Of a DNA stretch of 64,000 bases, positions 11,573-23,462 are shown piece by piece. Within the stretch, counting starts at the first letter, position 1; every line of letters starts with the position of its first letter. A program made the translations under genes and the position numbers. The notes beneath the pieces are model-generated. The model was not told where the DNA came from. It made no database searches and worked only from the letters and a program-made list of their open reading frames with translations. Source of the stretch: Mesodorylaimus sp. YZB2_4 (lineage: Eukaryota; Nematoda; Enoplea; Dorylaimida; Dorylaimidae); assembly GCA_030248295.1 (NCBI GenBank), contig JASANH010000479.1, positions 186,001 to 250,000 on the forward strand, in the 5' to 3' direction.

Positions 11573-13243
11573 TCACATCCATCCTTAACGCTCGATGGTG
11601 GTTGTCTCAGAAATTACAGTATACGCATGTGTTGGAAGACATTTTTTGGTGCGGGCGTACCTAGATATATTTATCGACAAAGCATTTTGGTGATTGTAGC
11701 TTGTTATTTATCTGCTGAGGCCGTATTTCATAAACTTTTGATTGTAATATGGATTACAAATTGGGAAAAGATTTTTATCGATGACCAGCCAAGTTCTAGC
11801 TATCGTTCTCTTATCCTCTCATTCTAAAGTGGCATACTGTATGTATTTGCAAGCCATCTGTGCGACAAGCTGGCCTGCCAAAAATCTGAACATGTGCACC
11901 TACCAAAACCTTAAATAAGCATGAGTAATCTTCTTGGCGAAGCATTTAATCGCCATCAGCATCGAGCCTACTAAACGTCTACCTGTGACTAAAAATACGA
12001 CTGACCTCTTTTCCTGAACTATCGACAAGCCTCGGTTTTGCGTTGAGAGCTGGAACAAGAAGCGCTCCAAAAATTTTAAAAGCCACCTTTTACTCCTACG
12101 GAGAGAGCGCGACCGCATGGTGGCCATAATGGTGTTGCGGGGGGGGGGGGGGTCAATAAAGTCGCCAAACATTCAAGTTCTATGACCCGCCCGAATAGTT
12201 TTCCTCCGCTCCTGTCAACGAATGGCTGATTGTGTATGGATACCTCGCCTGTCCTCTTTTTCTGGAAATTTCCGCAGCGGTTTCAAGAAGCTCATCACGC
12301 GAGTCAGGTTAGAATTCGTCGTCAAGTACAGAATGCTGATCCGTCAACGTCGCAATTTATGCTATGTCCAAGTCGACGACAAGATGACAATCGCGGTTGG
12401 CGTGGAGAAGCGGCGTTATCAATGTTAAATATACTGCCTAAAAAAGATTACCCAATATTTCTTCGGCCATCACTTATACAAGCTGAATAGTTTGAGCCCA
12501 AAAATGGAAGTAAGCTTGTTGATTATGCTTTAGATATCAGTTAAGATGGAATCTGCAGATCTTTGGTCGAGGGAGCGCTGCCTTCCACCTGGTCCTCCTT
12601 GTTGTTGACCCTCCTCGTCAACACTGGCCACAACGGCAACCGCGAACAGAGCGACCACCGACTTTATTTTCCTTTACTCAGTGACCGCCAATAGAACGAA
12701 AAAAGTTTTTTGATTTTCTCCTCACTGAAGTTGGAATTGTCCAAAAAGACGGACGTGACTTTTTTATAGGACGGGCTTACTCGGGCCTTGCACTAAATTA
12801 GCATAATTTTTCAGATCGGATGAATTTTCCAAGGCCACTCAATCAATCGATGACCACTCAATGTGATGCGTGGACACGTTGGGAATGTCATCTTTGATAA
12901 GCGTTATTTGAGTGTATGCTCCCTGCTGCCGGGACAGGTTTGTTGAACCTGACACTATTACTGGCTTTACAAGGGCAGCTAGTCCAAGTCAAGGTGCTTA
13001 CTGTAGATTACATACGTGTCAACCGCAAACCCGATATCACATTGTTCCTGGTCACTTGCTGCAGGGCATGCTGGCACTGGCTGCTTCTGATAGCGTCTAC
13101 CGCGGGACCAACACATCCTACCTTAGAAACTGTACAAATCCCAAAGGAGTGCATGTTTTATTTTCTCGCTCAAAACACGGAACACCTTGTTCACTGGTTC
13201 TACAGCAAAATACCCCTTTCGCCTATGTTTGGTCTGACCCACT
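11573..13243. other. Spacer with a poly-G tract, no supported gene
   Basis: A run of 14 G bases lies at 12139-12152. Two long overlapping frames at 12912-13260 read in different frames over the same bases and show no domain, so neither is supported. I see nothing else. Confidence 0.4.
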
Positions 13244-13510
13244 TCAGTAAATTTGATTAGTGTCGACGGACGGAGAAATCGGGCTACTTCCAGCACCCTG
13301 ATTGCCACCGAGACTTACGACCAAGAGGTTGAGCAAGCCATAAAGGTTTGGAAGGAGTTGCAGGAACAATGAAACAAATGATCTTTTATTTGACTCAGAG
13401 TAATCTTTTCCTGATCGACTGCTCGAACCCTGATCAGGTTTTTCATGCTGAACAGTGGCTGTGGCAATGACAAGGGAGAAGAAAAAGCAGAATACGATTG
13501 TCCCGTTCAT
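13244..13510 (-). CDS. Possible small secreted protein, unrecognised
   Basis: A single open frame of 88 residues on the minus strand starts with a plausible signal peptide (MNGTIVFCFFFSLVIATATV). A short polar stretch rich in Ser, Lys and Glu follows, then a second hydrophobic segment near residues 48-67 and a Ser/Pro/Gly tail. I find no clear TATA box or splice partner. It could be chance; the leader is the main argument for it. Confidence 0.3.
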   Translation of the reverse strand: MNGTIVFCFFFSLVIATATVQHEKPDQGSSSRSGKDYSESNKRSFVSLFLQLLPNLYGLLNLLVVSLGGNQGAGSSPISPSVDTNQIY

Positions 13511-14338
13511 GTTGGCTGAGTTGAGCTCAGAGTGTCAGGCAGACGGGCAGAGGCTAACGATAAGCTAAGATTATTAATGTAACAGGCAGAATAGCCCTAC
13601 ATTGGAGAGGATACCGCGGGAAGCGGATGGATCATTAACCCGATGGGTTTCAGCCTCTCCTGGAGGAGCGTATCGAGCGGCCAACGAAGGCAACTGATAC
13701 GCTGTATGCGGCGGGCAACCACATACTGCTCCGTGTATAAGGCAACCAGATACACTACCTTATCTACAGGCCAAACACACCTACTACAATAGCGTTGACA
13801 AAGCGGATGGATGTACAGTATTTGCCGTTGGCAGATCGACTGTACTTGCAGTGTTTGCCTAATTTGCCTTCGATAAGCCATGTCATGTCATCCACGAATG
13901 GAGCTGTCTCACTGTGCTGTTTGGTACTGGTGCAAAAACAGCTGCCTGTTTCAAGGCGAATGCTTTCCGAGAGTGGAAGGGCCGGAAGACCCACCTGCCT
14001 GCCTCACAAACGTTCATGTCATAAAGGCAACAGCAGGTTTCTCGCCATGCACCGTCTAACATAAGCAAGCAGCCATCAGTAAAAATAATCTTAGTAATTT
14101 AGACATGGTTTATTATCGATAAAAACCTAACTTTTTGCTCTGCTTTTTTTCGGGAACATGAGACTTATTTACAAAGAGATTAGGCCTTCGAGTTGCTCAG
14201 TCTGGCTGTCTCAGATAAAACAGCGGAAGAGCATCTCCGACTCTCATTCTTAGCTCATTCTTCGCACGACAAGCACATCTGCTACATCCATCCTATACAA
14301 CCATCGTCGTTCACTCTCTTGCTTCGCATTACTCGATC
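13511..14338. other. Spacer, no supported gene
   Basis: Overlapping frames at 13597-14068 lie on both strands without domain evidence. A TACAGTA heptamer is near 13813. No promoter element is evident before the acyltransferase-like gene. Confidence 0.4.
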
Positions 14339-15242
14339 ATGGGAAGTATTATCGAACTTACAGGATCGGACCTCGACGTCCTTCAATCCGCACTCGACCT
14401 CGCGCCCACGTTTTCTCTGTCCCTCCGTCAGCAAGTATCTGCGACAAAGCATCATCGCCGACCAAGGACACGTCTACGTCGACCAATGGGCAGCCCTCCG
14501 CAACGTGTGCTCCATGCACACCTCTGAGCCCTTCTCGAATGGCACCAGTTTCGACTTTGATATGGCCACCTTCTTCCAGCTAGGTGACTCCTACGATGGC
14601 CCTGGCTTCGAGAGTTTTGTGCAGGGCGTAGCCTCGGCGAGGGACTGGACCAATCGAGCCATGTATGGCAGCTATTTATCCTGCGCAATAGTGGACTCCG
14701 TGAAGCGCGTCCTAGAAGAGTATGGGGAGATGGACCAGTACGGTACCTATTGCATGTACACTGCAATAGAGCGACCCAAGTGCAGAGACCGCCTGGACCA
14801 ACTGGCCTCACAGCTGCCGCACGAACTCGTGCATGACATTCTGAGAGCACGTGACGTGCCCAGGGTAACGGCAGAGTGGCACTCGGGGCCGCACCACGTT
14901 GTCCCCCACTTCTTCAAGTGGCTGCTGGCCACATTTCCTTCTGTCTGCCTGAGAAGTCGGAACAACAAGAACGAACTGGTGGCCTGGGCCTGCTCGTACA
15001 GTTGCGGGGCTTTGGGCAATCTTTACATCGACGAGGAATACCGTGGACGAGGCCTCTCCGAGTACCTGTGGCTCTCCATCGGACTAAAGCTGTCTGATTT
15101 CAGTACCCTGCAACCATATTTTTGTATTTCACCAGGCAACATACCGCCCAAAAAATCGGCGATGAAAACATTCTTTGATATCAAGAAGGCTGAAGAAAAT
15201 GGAGCTCGGATTTTCCTCCAAAGTAAGAGGAAAACTCCCTAA
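14339..15242 (+). pseudogene. Glycine N-acyltransferase-like gene, apparent +1 frameshift
   Basis: GLYAT/GLYATL-like GNAT acyltransferase, which would transfer an acyl group from acyl-CoA to an amino acid. The large frame ending at 15242 shows the N-terminal GLYAT motif GHVYVDQWAALRNV and the C-terminal acetyl-CoA-binding region NLYIDEEYRGRGLSEYL (family Y-R-G-x-G-L). The natural start seems to be the ATG at 14339 (MGSIIELTGSDLDVLQ), but this lies in another frame. The reading must shift by one base around 14415-14435 to continue into SKYLRQSII. Otherwise translation would begin further upstream in the large frame, where the sequence does not look like this family. There is no intron. Options are a young pseudogene, a one-base assembly error, or an alternative start. 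Confidence 0.6.
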
Positions 15243-15495
15243 ATCAGCTGCGAAATTTGTTTGTCCCATTTCTTAGTTGCAGGCTAGGTGCAAGAGAAAA
15301 TAGCATTTTGCTGCGTCTTTTGGATCATAAGTTAGAAGAGTTGACGCGCTGATCGGCCATATTCTTGCACAGAAACAAGCAAGCATATCTAGTACACGTA
15401 TAAAAACAGTATCTGAAAATAGATTTGTTCAAGGTGTTACATCCCTTACATACACTCTCCCCCTCACAGTCGAGTAGTTTACAAATTGTCAACGC

Positions 15496-15924
15496 TCAGC
15501 AGGACTCGCTGTTCAGCCAGACGACAGGCACGACTTTTTTAGCAGCGTCCGTCAATGGTGCATCGACGTAGACCACATTGCCGTACGAATCGAACATGGG
15601 AGTAACCGAGAATTGGACGGGGGGCTGGCTCGAGCCTTCTTCGTTCGAAGCCGATTGTTGCCGACGAGGGGCGAATCGATGGCAGCGACAACCCCGCAGA
15701 TGAATGTAGGACGGGCACCTCGAAACTTCACCCCATCGTTTTCAACGGGCACCTTGAAACAGAGATTCAGTTGGAAAAAACGAAGCAGGCGAACGGGCTC
15801 TTCTGGAGTGGAGCCTGGCCTTATAGTGGGCAAGAATTCTTCAAAGAGTCTCACTTACCAACAGCTGCTCAATCAGCTGCTTCACGCCCACGGCCTTGAA
15901 CTCGGCCCGTTCTGTGATCAGTCT
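15496..15924 (-). pseudogene. Unrecognised coding stretch with broken frame
   Basis: Three minus-strand segments read like real protein but lie in different frames. The first follows a good acceptor at 15924 (RLITERAEFKAVGVKQLIEQ). The second is RPGSTPEEPVRLLRFFQLNL with VENDGVKFRGARPTFICG. The third is FSVTPMFDSYGNVVYVDAP, ending VVWLNSESC at a stop at 15496. A GTAAGT donor after the first segment could mark an intron ending near 15740, but a frame change near 15650 remains unexplained. I do not recognise the family. It could be a pseudogene, or a gene with assembly indels. Confidence 0.35.
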
Positions 15925-16766
15925 CTGAAAGGAAGGATATCACGTGCAGGAAACTGCAAATGCAAATGATACAGCGATACTTCAAACATAGCCATGTAAC
16001 ATTTTTTAAACTCCCGCTCATTAGACAGAAGGTATAAAGGTAAAAATAATTTCTGTCACTAAATGGCACCTTTACGTTATGGGCATGGCCACGGACCGAG
16101 CGACTCTGCGACTGCTTTGCGACCGCAACGAAACGAGGTGCGCAGCCGCTTGGCTCTACCCCAAAGAGTTGTTGGTCAGTTGTTTTTATCTCTAGTTCGT
16201 CGGTTTCTATCTCTAGCTCGTACACTATCGGAGGAGTTACCTTCACACTCAATCAATCAGCATGTCCCGATTCGGTGATCTTTCAACTCGACCAAAGTGA
16301 TTTCTATTTATGCTGATCATCGATAAACCTAATGGTTACCAAATCGCAGTATTTGAATTCTCGAATATAATCGATTTACATCCACCATGCTCGCAGCACT
16401 TCCTGACAAGTCTGAAAACTGCCGGCATCAGTGAAACTTTCTAAATATACATCGAATAGTCACAAACCAGTGCAAAATCGGGCTCGCTCTCAGTCTCTTT
16501 TCAGCCCCCCGGGCTGTGGCTGTGGCGTATGATCCGTGGGACTACTACTACTACTGCATGCGTTCTTCTGGCAAGTTTGCCCTGGCAATGAGGTGAATCA
16601 AGAAGTCCGCTAAGGGGAGCAGGCTGGTTTTCTGTTTAGTAATCGTTATATCCGCAGCCGTTATTTCTGCAGCAATATGCAAAGCCAACCAGCTCTGGCT
16701 TTTGTTAATCTTGCTCTTAGCATCTTTTCCTGCTATCCATCATCTGACAACAACCTCATCAAGTCA
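15925..16766. other. Spacer, no supported gene
   Basis: A minus-strand frame at 15869-16252 might hold 5' exons of the broken gene next to it, but I find no coherent splice pattern. A plus-strand frame of similar size overlaps it. Nothing else is supported. Confidence 0.4.
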
Positions 16767-17904
16767 TCACTGACAAGTCAATCCACTGCACGTGCGTCCT
16801 GTTGGGCACTGACTGGACGTGTGGCACATAGTCGTACCATGCTCCTTCCCAGTGAACACACAAGTCATTTGTTGACAGCTAAAAATGAATGGTGCCAGTT
16901 CAGGGCAGAAATTTATACTAATAAGGCAGAATATCACCTGTATTTTGTTGGGCATTGATAATCGAAAGTGCACATATCATTTGTGTGGGCAGGCCCTCCT
17001 TTCCAGCAAGTCATGCCGTCGCAAAAGTATCTGCTCGGGCATTGATTGTTAAATATGCAAGACTGATTCAAAATGTGGCTGCGATTGGCTGGATCCCTCA
17101 CGCACCTCCGTCGAATGCAGTTATCACTCGCAGCACACTCATAAGCGAAAACGCAGACTCGTGGTAGGCCGTCGGGCACTGGCGGATAACGACACAAATT
17201 CGATGTGCAGTTGCCGCTTGGCCAGTTGCAATCGGTCTTGGAAGAGCACGGCTCGCGCGTTGAAAAGCCTAAAATATTATGGGCTTACTGCTGCGTTTTT
17301 CAAAGCCAGCAATAATGTTGGCTGACTAAAGAGAGGGACAGCTAAAGATGAACGGCCATTCATCTTTCTGATAATATATTCAACCACACTGATGTTAGCG
17401 GCCGTTCAATAAACCATGATTGAGAGTGCGCACAGTAGAAATCGATCACAACGTAATGACAAACCCATAATCTCACCTCGGCAACTGCAAATAGGGCAAT
17501 CGTCTTTATTGCTGTAAACCATCTCATTGCAATTTTTCTCGCAGGCTGCCGCTGGGCATCTGTCTGAAATAAAAGATTTCTTTAATTGATCATTTTTGAA
17601 AGCTACACTGATGTGGCAGACACACCATTCAAAACCACGAGACTTGCAAAAGCCCTGTTAAAACAGCGGTGATTGATGCACGTCCGACATGCATTGTGCA
17701 TACAAGAAGTTGATGCGATGGTGTTGCCATTGAAGAAATTGACATTACCATTCTGGCCATTCGATCCAGCTCGGCCGCCCTGGCCACTGAATTGCGCCTC
17801 AGCTGAAAAAGTTAGACTATAAACGAATATTCTGATATTCTGATTCGAATCAAAGTCCCACCCCTCAAAAATACGGCTAAAGCGATTATCAACAGGCGAC
17901 TCAT
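16767..17904 (-). CDS. Secreted cysteine-rich protein: antistasin-like plus EB-like repeats
   Basis: Five minus-strand exons (17862-17904, 17626-17802, 17477-17563, 16938-17268, 16767-16878) join in frame to 249 residues. All introns have GT-AG ends and compatible phases. The signal peptide is MSRLLIIALAVFLRGAEA. After a Gly/Asn/Gln-rich linker (FSGQGGRAGSNGQNG) and a short Cys pair region comes an antistasin-like module, RCPAAACEKNCNEMVY to CPICSC. Four or five EB/WAP-like Cys clusters follow, such as CIFNNQCPSRYFCDGMTC and CHTSSQCPTGRTCSGLTC, with C-x5-C-x4-5-C-x4-C spacing. Antistasin modules are known protease inhibitors; EB modules occur in ecdysozoan extracellular proteins. An extracellular protease-inhibitor or matrix role is inferred. 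The donor GTGTGT of exon 2 is the weakest junction. Confidence 0.8.
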
Positions 17905-18030
17905 TTTTAATGCTCGACGGCGAAGAAATTCTGAATTTTAATAAGAATCTGAAGCCGTAAGCTTGTGTCTTCCAGTAAATTCAACTGGACAGAAATTTTA
18001 AAATATTTTCCAAGTAAGATTACCTGGTCA

Positions 18031-18036
18031 TTTATA
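18031..18036 (-). promoter_or_regulatory. TATA box of the antistasin/EB gene
   Basis: On the minus strand the sequence reads GTATAAATGACC, with TATAAA 132 bases before the ATG. TATAAATG is shared with the promoters at 6831 and 10332. Confidence 0.45.
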
Positions 18037-20931
18037 CATACTGGCATCTTACAATGATTATGTTGAGTGATGGGCTAGTTCTCTTGTTCTGTCCCACGCC
18101 CCTGAGGGTGGGAGGGCAAACAGGACTTGAGATGAGCAGGAAGGGGGTGAAGGAACAAACAGAATGCAAGTTCATCGAACTTCGATTTCTCTCCTGTTTG
18201 AGTGAAGGGTGAGTAGGAGGCAACCATTGAGCTTGAGATGCTGCTGTTTTTAACGTCTTCATATTGTCTTATGCTGCACCGTTTCGTCTTGGCGTGATTT
18301 AAAACACAGAGGCAGCTTTTATGCTGCTTTGAAAAAGATAGAATTCGATAGGGTAGTTTTTATATCCTTTATGGTACGACATGCAATGTCCTATATATAT
18401 ATTTGTGCATACATACAGTACATACTTATATGAATACATGATATATATTTTTTGATAATATATCTGTGCATAAATATGTATATATGTATGTATATACAGA
18501 CCAGATATAATATATCGTTAAAGTGCCTACTTTGTTACCATCACCGTTTTTTGTGGAATATACCACTGCAGCATGTAAATATCGGCAATGCATATCAAAA
18601 TCTAAGTGGTGTGGCTGCCGATAAGTACATGCAGAATACACTGTACATGTAAATGCAGTATACTTGTTTTTCATACACAACCAACCTAAATATCGAAGCG
18701 ATTTTTATTGTCAATAAAAGTGAAATAATAAATGAAATAAAAAACTGAAATAATTTTTATAAAAGTGTCAGATATTTTGACTGACGCGAGCTTGTTTCAA
18801 AAATTATTAAGCCAATTCCACTGTTCACGTACTGCATACCAGTAGAACTCAGTTAAAAGTTCTTGCTGGTGTTGCTGCGAAGTTTAAAAAAAGATGCAGA
18901 AAGGGTGACATCATGTGATAAACAAAGAGATCAGCATGACGCGATGTGCACCAAAATACAGGGATCTGGCTACAAACTACTGTATTTATGTAGAAACAGT
19001 ACCTTTTTCTGAAATACTCTGCAATCTGGTTTGTAGATAATCAAATAGTCATGCCACAAAAGCAAAAAAGTCAGGTCGTATGTTACAAAAAAGCATTGTC
19101 TATAATAACAATAGCCGTTTCTATTCATCCGTGAAACCATTCTGCAGGTAGCCAGCAATTCTTCAAATTTTCTATCCTGACCAATAAAGAATTTGTGTGA
19201 CAATATGGCCCAATTTCGCGCATAGTTGGGTGTGCATGACGTGCATTCTCCGTTTCGCATTCCCAGCCAGCATACCGAGTTGGAATTATAGGTCGATATT
19301 AGATGAACTCATTTCTCGAAGTCAGATGGTGGAAAAACGATCATACGACCAACTGGAGTCATGAGTGACGAGGTCGGTCAAGGCGCGCTGTGTTGACCCT
19401 CCGCATTGGTTAGTATACAATACATGCATACCTAATCGAATATCAATCTCCGCTGCCAAGGTGAGTAGTCGCGCGAGAAGGCCTTTAATACTTTCTGTTT
19501 ACTGAATCATAAATTTTTCCGGATGTTCATTCACCCGTCATTGCTTTCGATGTTAATATATTTTGTAATTCATGGTAAATACAGTGGATTAAGTGTGGCT
19601 TAGTGTCGATTAAGTCGGCTTAGTAATGACTATTAAAATGAGAGCAGCTCTTGTATTTTAATAGTCATCGCTATTGTCATCTTTTGGCATGGTTTTCCAC
19701 GTGCTATGTAGTTGTCGATGAGTAAGCATGATTTGTCTCAAACGGCGTGATAAAGTTTGCCTTTTTCTGGCTTTGTCGGAAAGACGGCCATGAATATATG
19801 TAATCACCCATTATCGCCCATGACTACAAGGGATAAGGACACGCAAAAAGCGCTCTTACACGCGTATGTGTAACCCGCATCTAATAAAAATGGCTCCTTC
19901 CCTGTCCGGTTTGTACCGCCGGGCATGTGTGTCTAGCGCACTTGTGTATACCTCCCGCTCAGGCCTCTAGTGAGAGCAGACCGAGCCTCTACATCTACTC
20001 CTGACTGGTTTCAGGTCGCCTGTACGGCGTCGTCGTGGTCTCTTCCTCTGGGCTCTTCGTTATCATCTATTTCGTTGGCTGTGCGGTTGGGTCTCATCTC
20101 CAGCTGGTCTTCTTATATAGTGCTCTTCACTTGGTTGGTTGTACCAGCGTAGAGGTTCGGCCAGTCGGCTTAGTAAAGTGCCACCGGTATTAGAGTCGTT
20201 TCGGCAGGGACCGCGCAAGGCTGATTCGAACCTAGCACGCGTGTAGATAGTCTACCTAGTGACAGGCGGGGCTATCACGTCATATGCCACAGCCTTAGGC
20301 TTGTCTGCCGTACAAACCCAATGAGCCCTGGCCTCCCACTTCCCGATGAGCGACAGCTTAAGGATCCAATACCTCACACTGTGCTCGCCCCATAGATTAC
20401 CAAACTATCAATTATATTCTCATTGGCGAACCATTGCTAGGAGATACATTTCTTAAGATGTATCTCTCAGTCGGGTCTCTTGGGGTAACTGAATCAATGA
20501 TTCGGCCAGCAATCTTATTTATTGCCTTGAAAATTTCCTCCGCCATAGTCGCCTCCCAAGTGAACATGCGCATATCGATTAGCTGTGTATTTTACACCCC
20601 CTCCCCTTCAGCTTCTACTTGGAAGTTGGCTGTAGTTTCCTCACTGGTCTGACCATCTCATTTGCTCGTTTCGAGTTTCAGTTGATTGACTTGAAATCCA
20701 ATCTTTTCCAATGCAGCTCTCAACCCTACGACTAAAGCTAATTGGAGTAATATCAGAGTGTGCGTTCGTGTTACGTGGTTGCTAGATGAAAACGAATGCG
20801 TTAGGTAGCAGATTGGAGGGTTGGGTGGCAGGGCAGTGATGTGCTTACTACTTCCTGTATAACTATACTACAAAGCAGTTATTAGTCGACGACGATCAGA
20901 GGTTCATATATTATCTGCACCAATCACCTTC
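18037..20931. other. AT-rich spacer, no supported gene
   Basis: About 18370-18500 is very AT-rich with TATATA/ATGTATG runs. At 19625-19668 a hairpin has perfect 14-bp arms (ATGACTATTAAAAT and its complement). No open frame has a recognisable domain or splice context. TACWGTA heptamers lie near 18415 and 18979. Confidence 0.45.
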
Positions 20932-20939
20932 TATTTATA
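20932..20939 (+). promoter_or_regulatory. TATA element of the galactosyltransferase gene
   Basis: TATTTATA lies 65 bases before the ATG, the spacing seen in other genes of this window. Confidence 0.45.
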
Positions 20940-20996
20940 GCTTGTCATTTGCTATCTTTGATTCGATCCAGTTTTTGGTGATTTCATTCCATTAAA

Positions 20997-22611
20997 ATGA
21001 AGCATATTTTCGAAATATGTATTCGATATCGCATCTGCAGAAGGGATTTCATCTTCACACTGGTGTCACTTGCGACTGCAATGCCCTTCCTCGTATACTG
21101 CATGTATTTCCAGGCGATTCCCCTGTCCATACAATATTACCAAATAGAGGTCATTAACATCAGCGAGACTGCGCCGTGGACCGAATCTGGCACTTCGACT
21201 GTAAACTCATCACTTTCGCAACCAAAGGTCAGCACAATAGCAAACATTGGGACTGGTACGCAGACATGGTTATCAAATTCAGCTGCTAGCAGCACGCCGA
21301 AGCAGCTTTGCTCAGATATTTCAAAAAACTTGGGTAAGTGATTATGGGATCCTAAAGTTTGCGGCAATCACACATTCAGAAATTCAAAAACCATTAACGC
21401 GAGTAGGATTCGAACTCGATCATGCAAAGAAATCATAAACACTGTTTCTAGTTGGCCAGTTGGATAATCTGAATGTTGACCTGAACGATACCTTATCGCT
21501 TCTTAATTTCACAATCATCGATCAGCAGGCCCTACAAATAAGAATAGGCGGTTGGTGGACACCGAGCGCGTGCCAAGCAAGACATCATGTGGCAATTATT
21601 ATCCCATTCCGAGATCGGATGGAACACTTGGCAATACTTTTGCAAAGACTGCATACAATTTTGCAGCGTCAACAACTAGACTACAGAATCTTCGTGCCAG
21701 AACAGGTGAGCAGTTAGTCTTCTTTCCGAGGTTTCCCAACAGTCCTGCATGCCCTGGCTGATCGTGAATGATTCTTCTTCGCAGCATGTCCGATTTAGAT
21801 GTCACAAAATATGATTTCAGGCAGGCGTTGATATTTTCAACAAAGCTCGCCTAATGAATATTGCCTATGCTTATGTCCGCGATCACTACCCACAGTACGA
21901 TTGCATTGTATTCCATGACGTCGATATGATCCCCGAAAATGACAGGAATATGTACATTTGTGGATATAATCCTCGCCATCTCAGCCCAGCTGTGAATGAA
22001 ATGAATTACACGTCAGTTTTGGTTTTTTGGTTTTCAAGAGATTTCTCCTTCAAGAGATCTTTTCAGATTGCCATATGATGCTTTAATCGGGGGAGTATTA
22101 GCTGTGAGGCCTGAAATATTTGTAAAAATTAACGGGTATTCGAATCTATATTGGGGTTGGGGTAAGTATACACTTGGATTTGATGATATTTGGCCCCTTT
22201 CACATTGAATCCCCGCAAATTACAGGTGGCGAAGATGATGATCTGTATTACAGGTGAGTAGGCAGGCAGTTCGACCTCGACCCTGTCATAAGTTCAATAT
22301 TTGTTTTTTTAGAATGGAAGCAGAAAAACTAAAAGTTGAGCGACCCTCGACCGATATTGGCCGATATACGATGTTGGTGCACAAGAAAAGGGAGGCGATT
22401 CCTGGAAAAATTAGGTACTTCTTGCTTGTGGTTATCCAAACCCGTATTTTAGCCATTTCTGGTTTTTTACAGGTATAAACTTGTGTGGTCCGCGAAAAAG
22501 CGATACAAAAGTGATGGACTTGCTCAGATCAGACAGCTCAATTACAAAATTTTGTCCATGAAGGAAGAACTGACATACTCAAGGATCCTGGTAGACCTGG
22601 GCAAGAAATAA
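20997..22611 (+). CDS. Beta-1,4-galactosyltransferase family protein
   Basis: Golgi type II glycosyltransferase that would add galactose (or GalNAc) from the UDP-sugar to terminal GlcNAc in beta-1,4 linkage. Exons are 20997-21333, 21452-21705, 21821-22011, 22067-22161, 22226-22253, 22313-22414 and 22473-22611; all phases fit and the total is 381 residues. There is a short cytoplasmic tail, a TM anchor around residues 18-38 and a Ser/Thr-rich stem. The catalytic core shows HHVAIIIPFRDRMEHL, FNKARLMNIAYAYVRD, the metal-binding DVDMIPEND, PRHLSPAVNEMNYTLPYDA and WGWGGEDDDLYYR. All these are family hallmarks and the DxD motif is intact. Compared with vertebrate B4GALT1-6, the loop after PEND reads RNMYICGYN, and the tail is short. 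Which paralog it represents is not clear. Confidence 0.93.
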
Positions 22612-22612
22612 A

Positions 22613-23462
22613 AGATCTCTCCGCAGTTTTATTGGCAATGAATTCTTCATGGAAGCTTACCAGAGCCCAGAGGTACCACATTACTACACGCATGGGTAAA
22701 AGTTAGTTTCAGACAGAAGGAATGCGACTGCCTGGAAAAGTAGAGTTTTGAATCAGAACCAAAAGAAGAATGCTTCCTGGTCGATAAATCTTCTCATTTT
22801 AACTGATCAATGAGGAGATTATTAATCCACCAGGGCAAGCATAATTGGCGATCTTTAACATTAAGATTTGTCATACCAGCAGTCAGTGAGTGGCCTCCTA
22901 GAACCCACGTCAACAGGGAGGTCTGTATCAGCCGACAATGAGATGATAGGGGTCCAGCGAGTCGGTGACAGACGATAGGGACTTTTTTTAGTAACGGTCT
23001 CATAATATCAGTGAAAAACGGTAAAAATAACGTCCGATAGGGCGAACAAGTTTGATAATGACTAGAAAAAAAATAAACTTTGAAAATTCTAGTAACACGG
23101 AGTACAAAAAAATCAGAATCAAAAAGTTTAATTTTACCGAAAGCCATTTACGTATTTGCCTCTGCAGTTATAGTTACTGGTAAAAGCATTCAAGTTTTTC
23201 CCCAAATATTTTTTTAGGGACTTTGTCTTTGTGGTTTTTATGTCGAAGATACATTTTTCCATTGTGGTAAAAGAAAGCATGAGTGCAGCGTTACAACCCA
23301 AAATGATGCAGCCATACTGTGATTACTGGCCATGAAAATAGCTGACCTTGGGCTTCCCTGTTGCATCCTCCCTCAATCTCGCCCCACTTAGCTTCAGCAT
23401 TTTATAGCGGTTTTATAAATAAGTAGTACATGCATGCTAAATGTTACAACAATAATCTATTT
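22613..23462. other. Intergenic spacer between convergent genes
   Basis: It separates the galactosyltransferase (plus) from the P-loop ATPase (minus). No supported gene; the minus frame at 22794-23147 has no recognisable features. Confidence 0.45.

Noticed and set aside
12912-13260. Two ~113-residue plus-strand frames
   Set aside because: They cover the same bases in different frames and neither shows a leader or domain.
18370-18500. TATATA-rich stretch as an origin or matrix-attachment site
   Set aside because: Low-complexity AT sequence only; nothing specific supports such a role.
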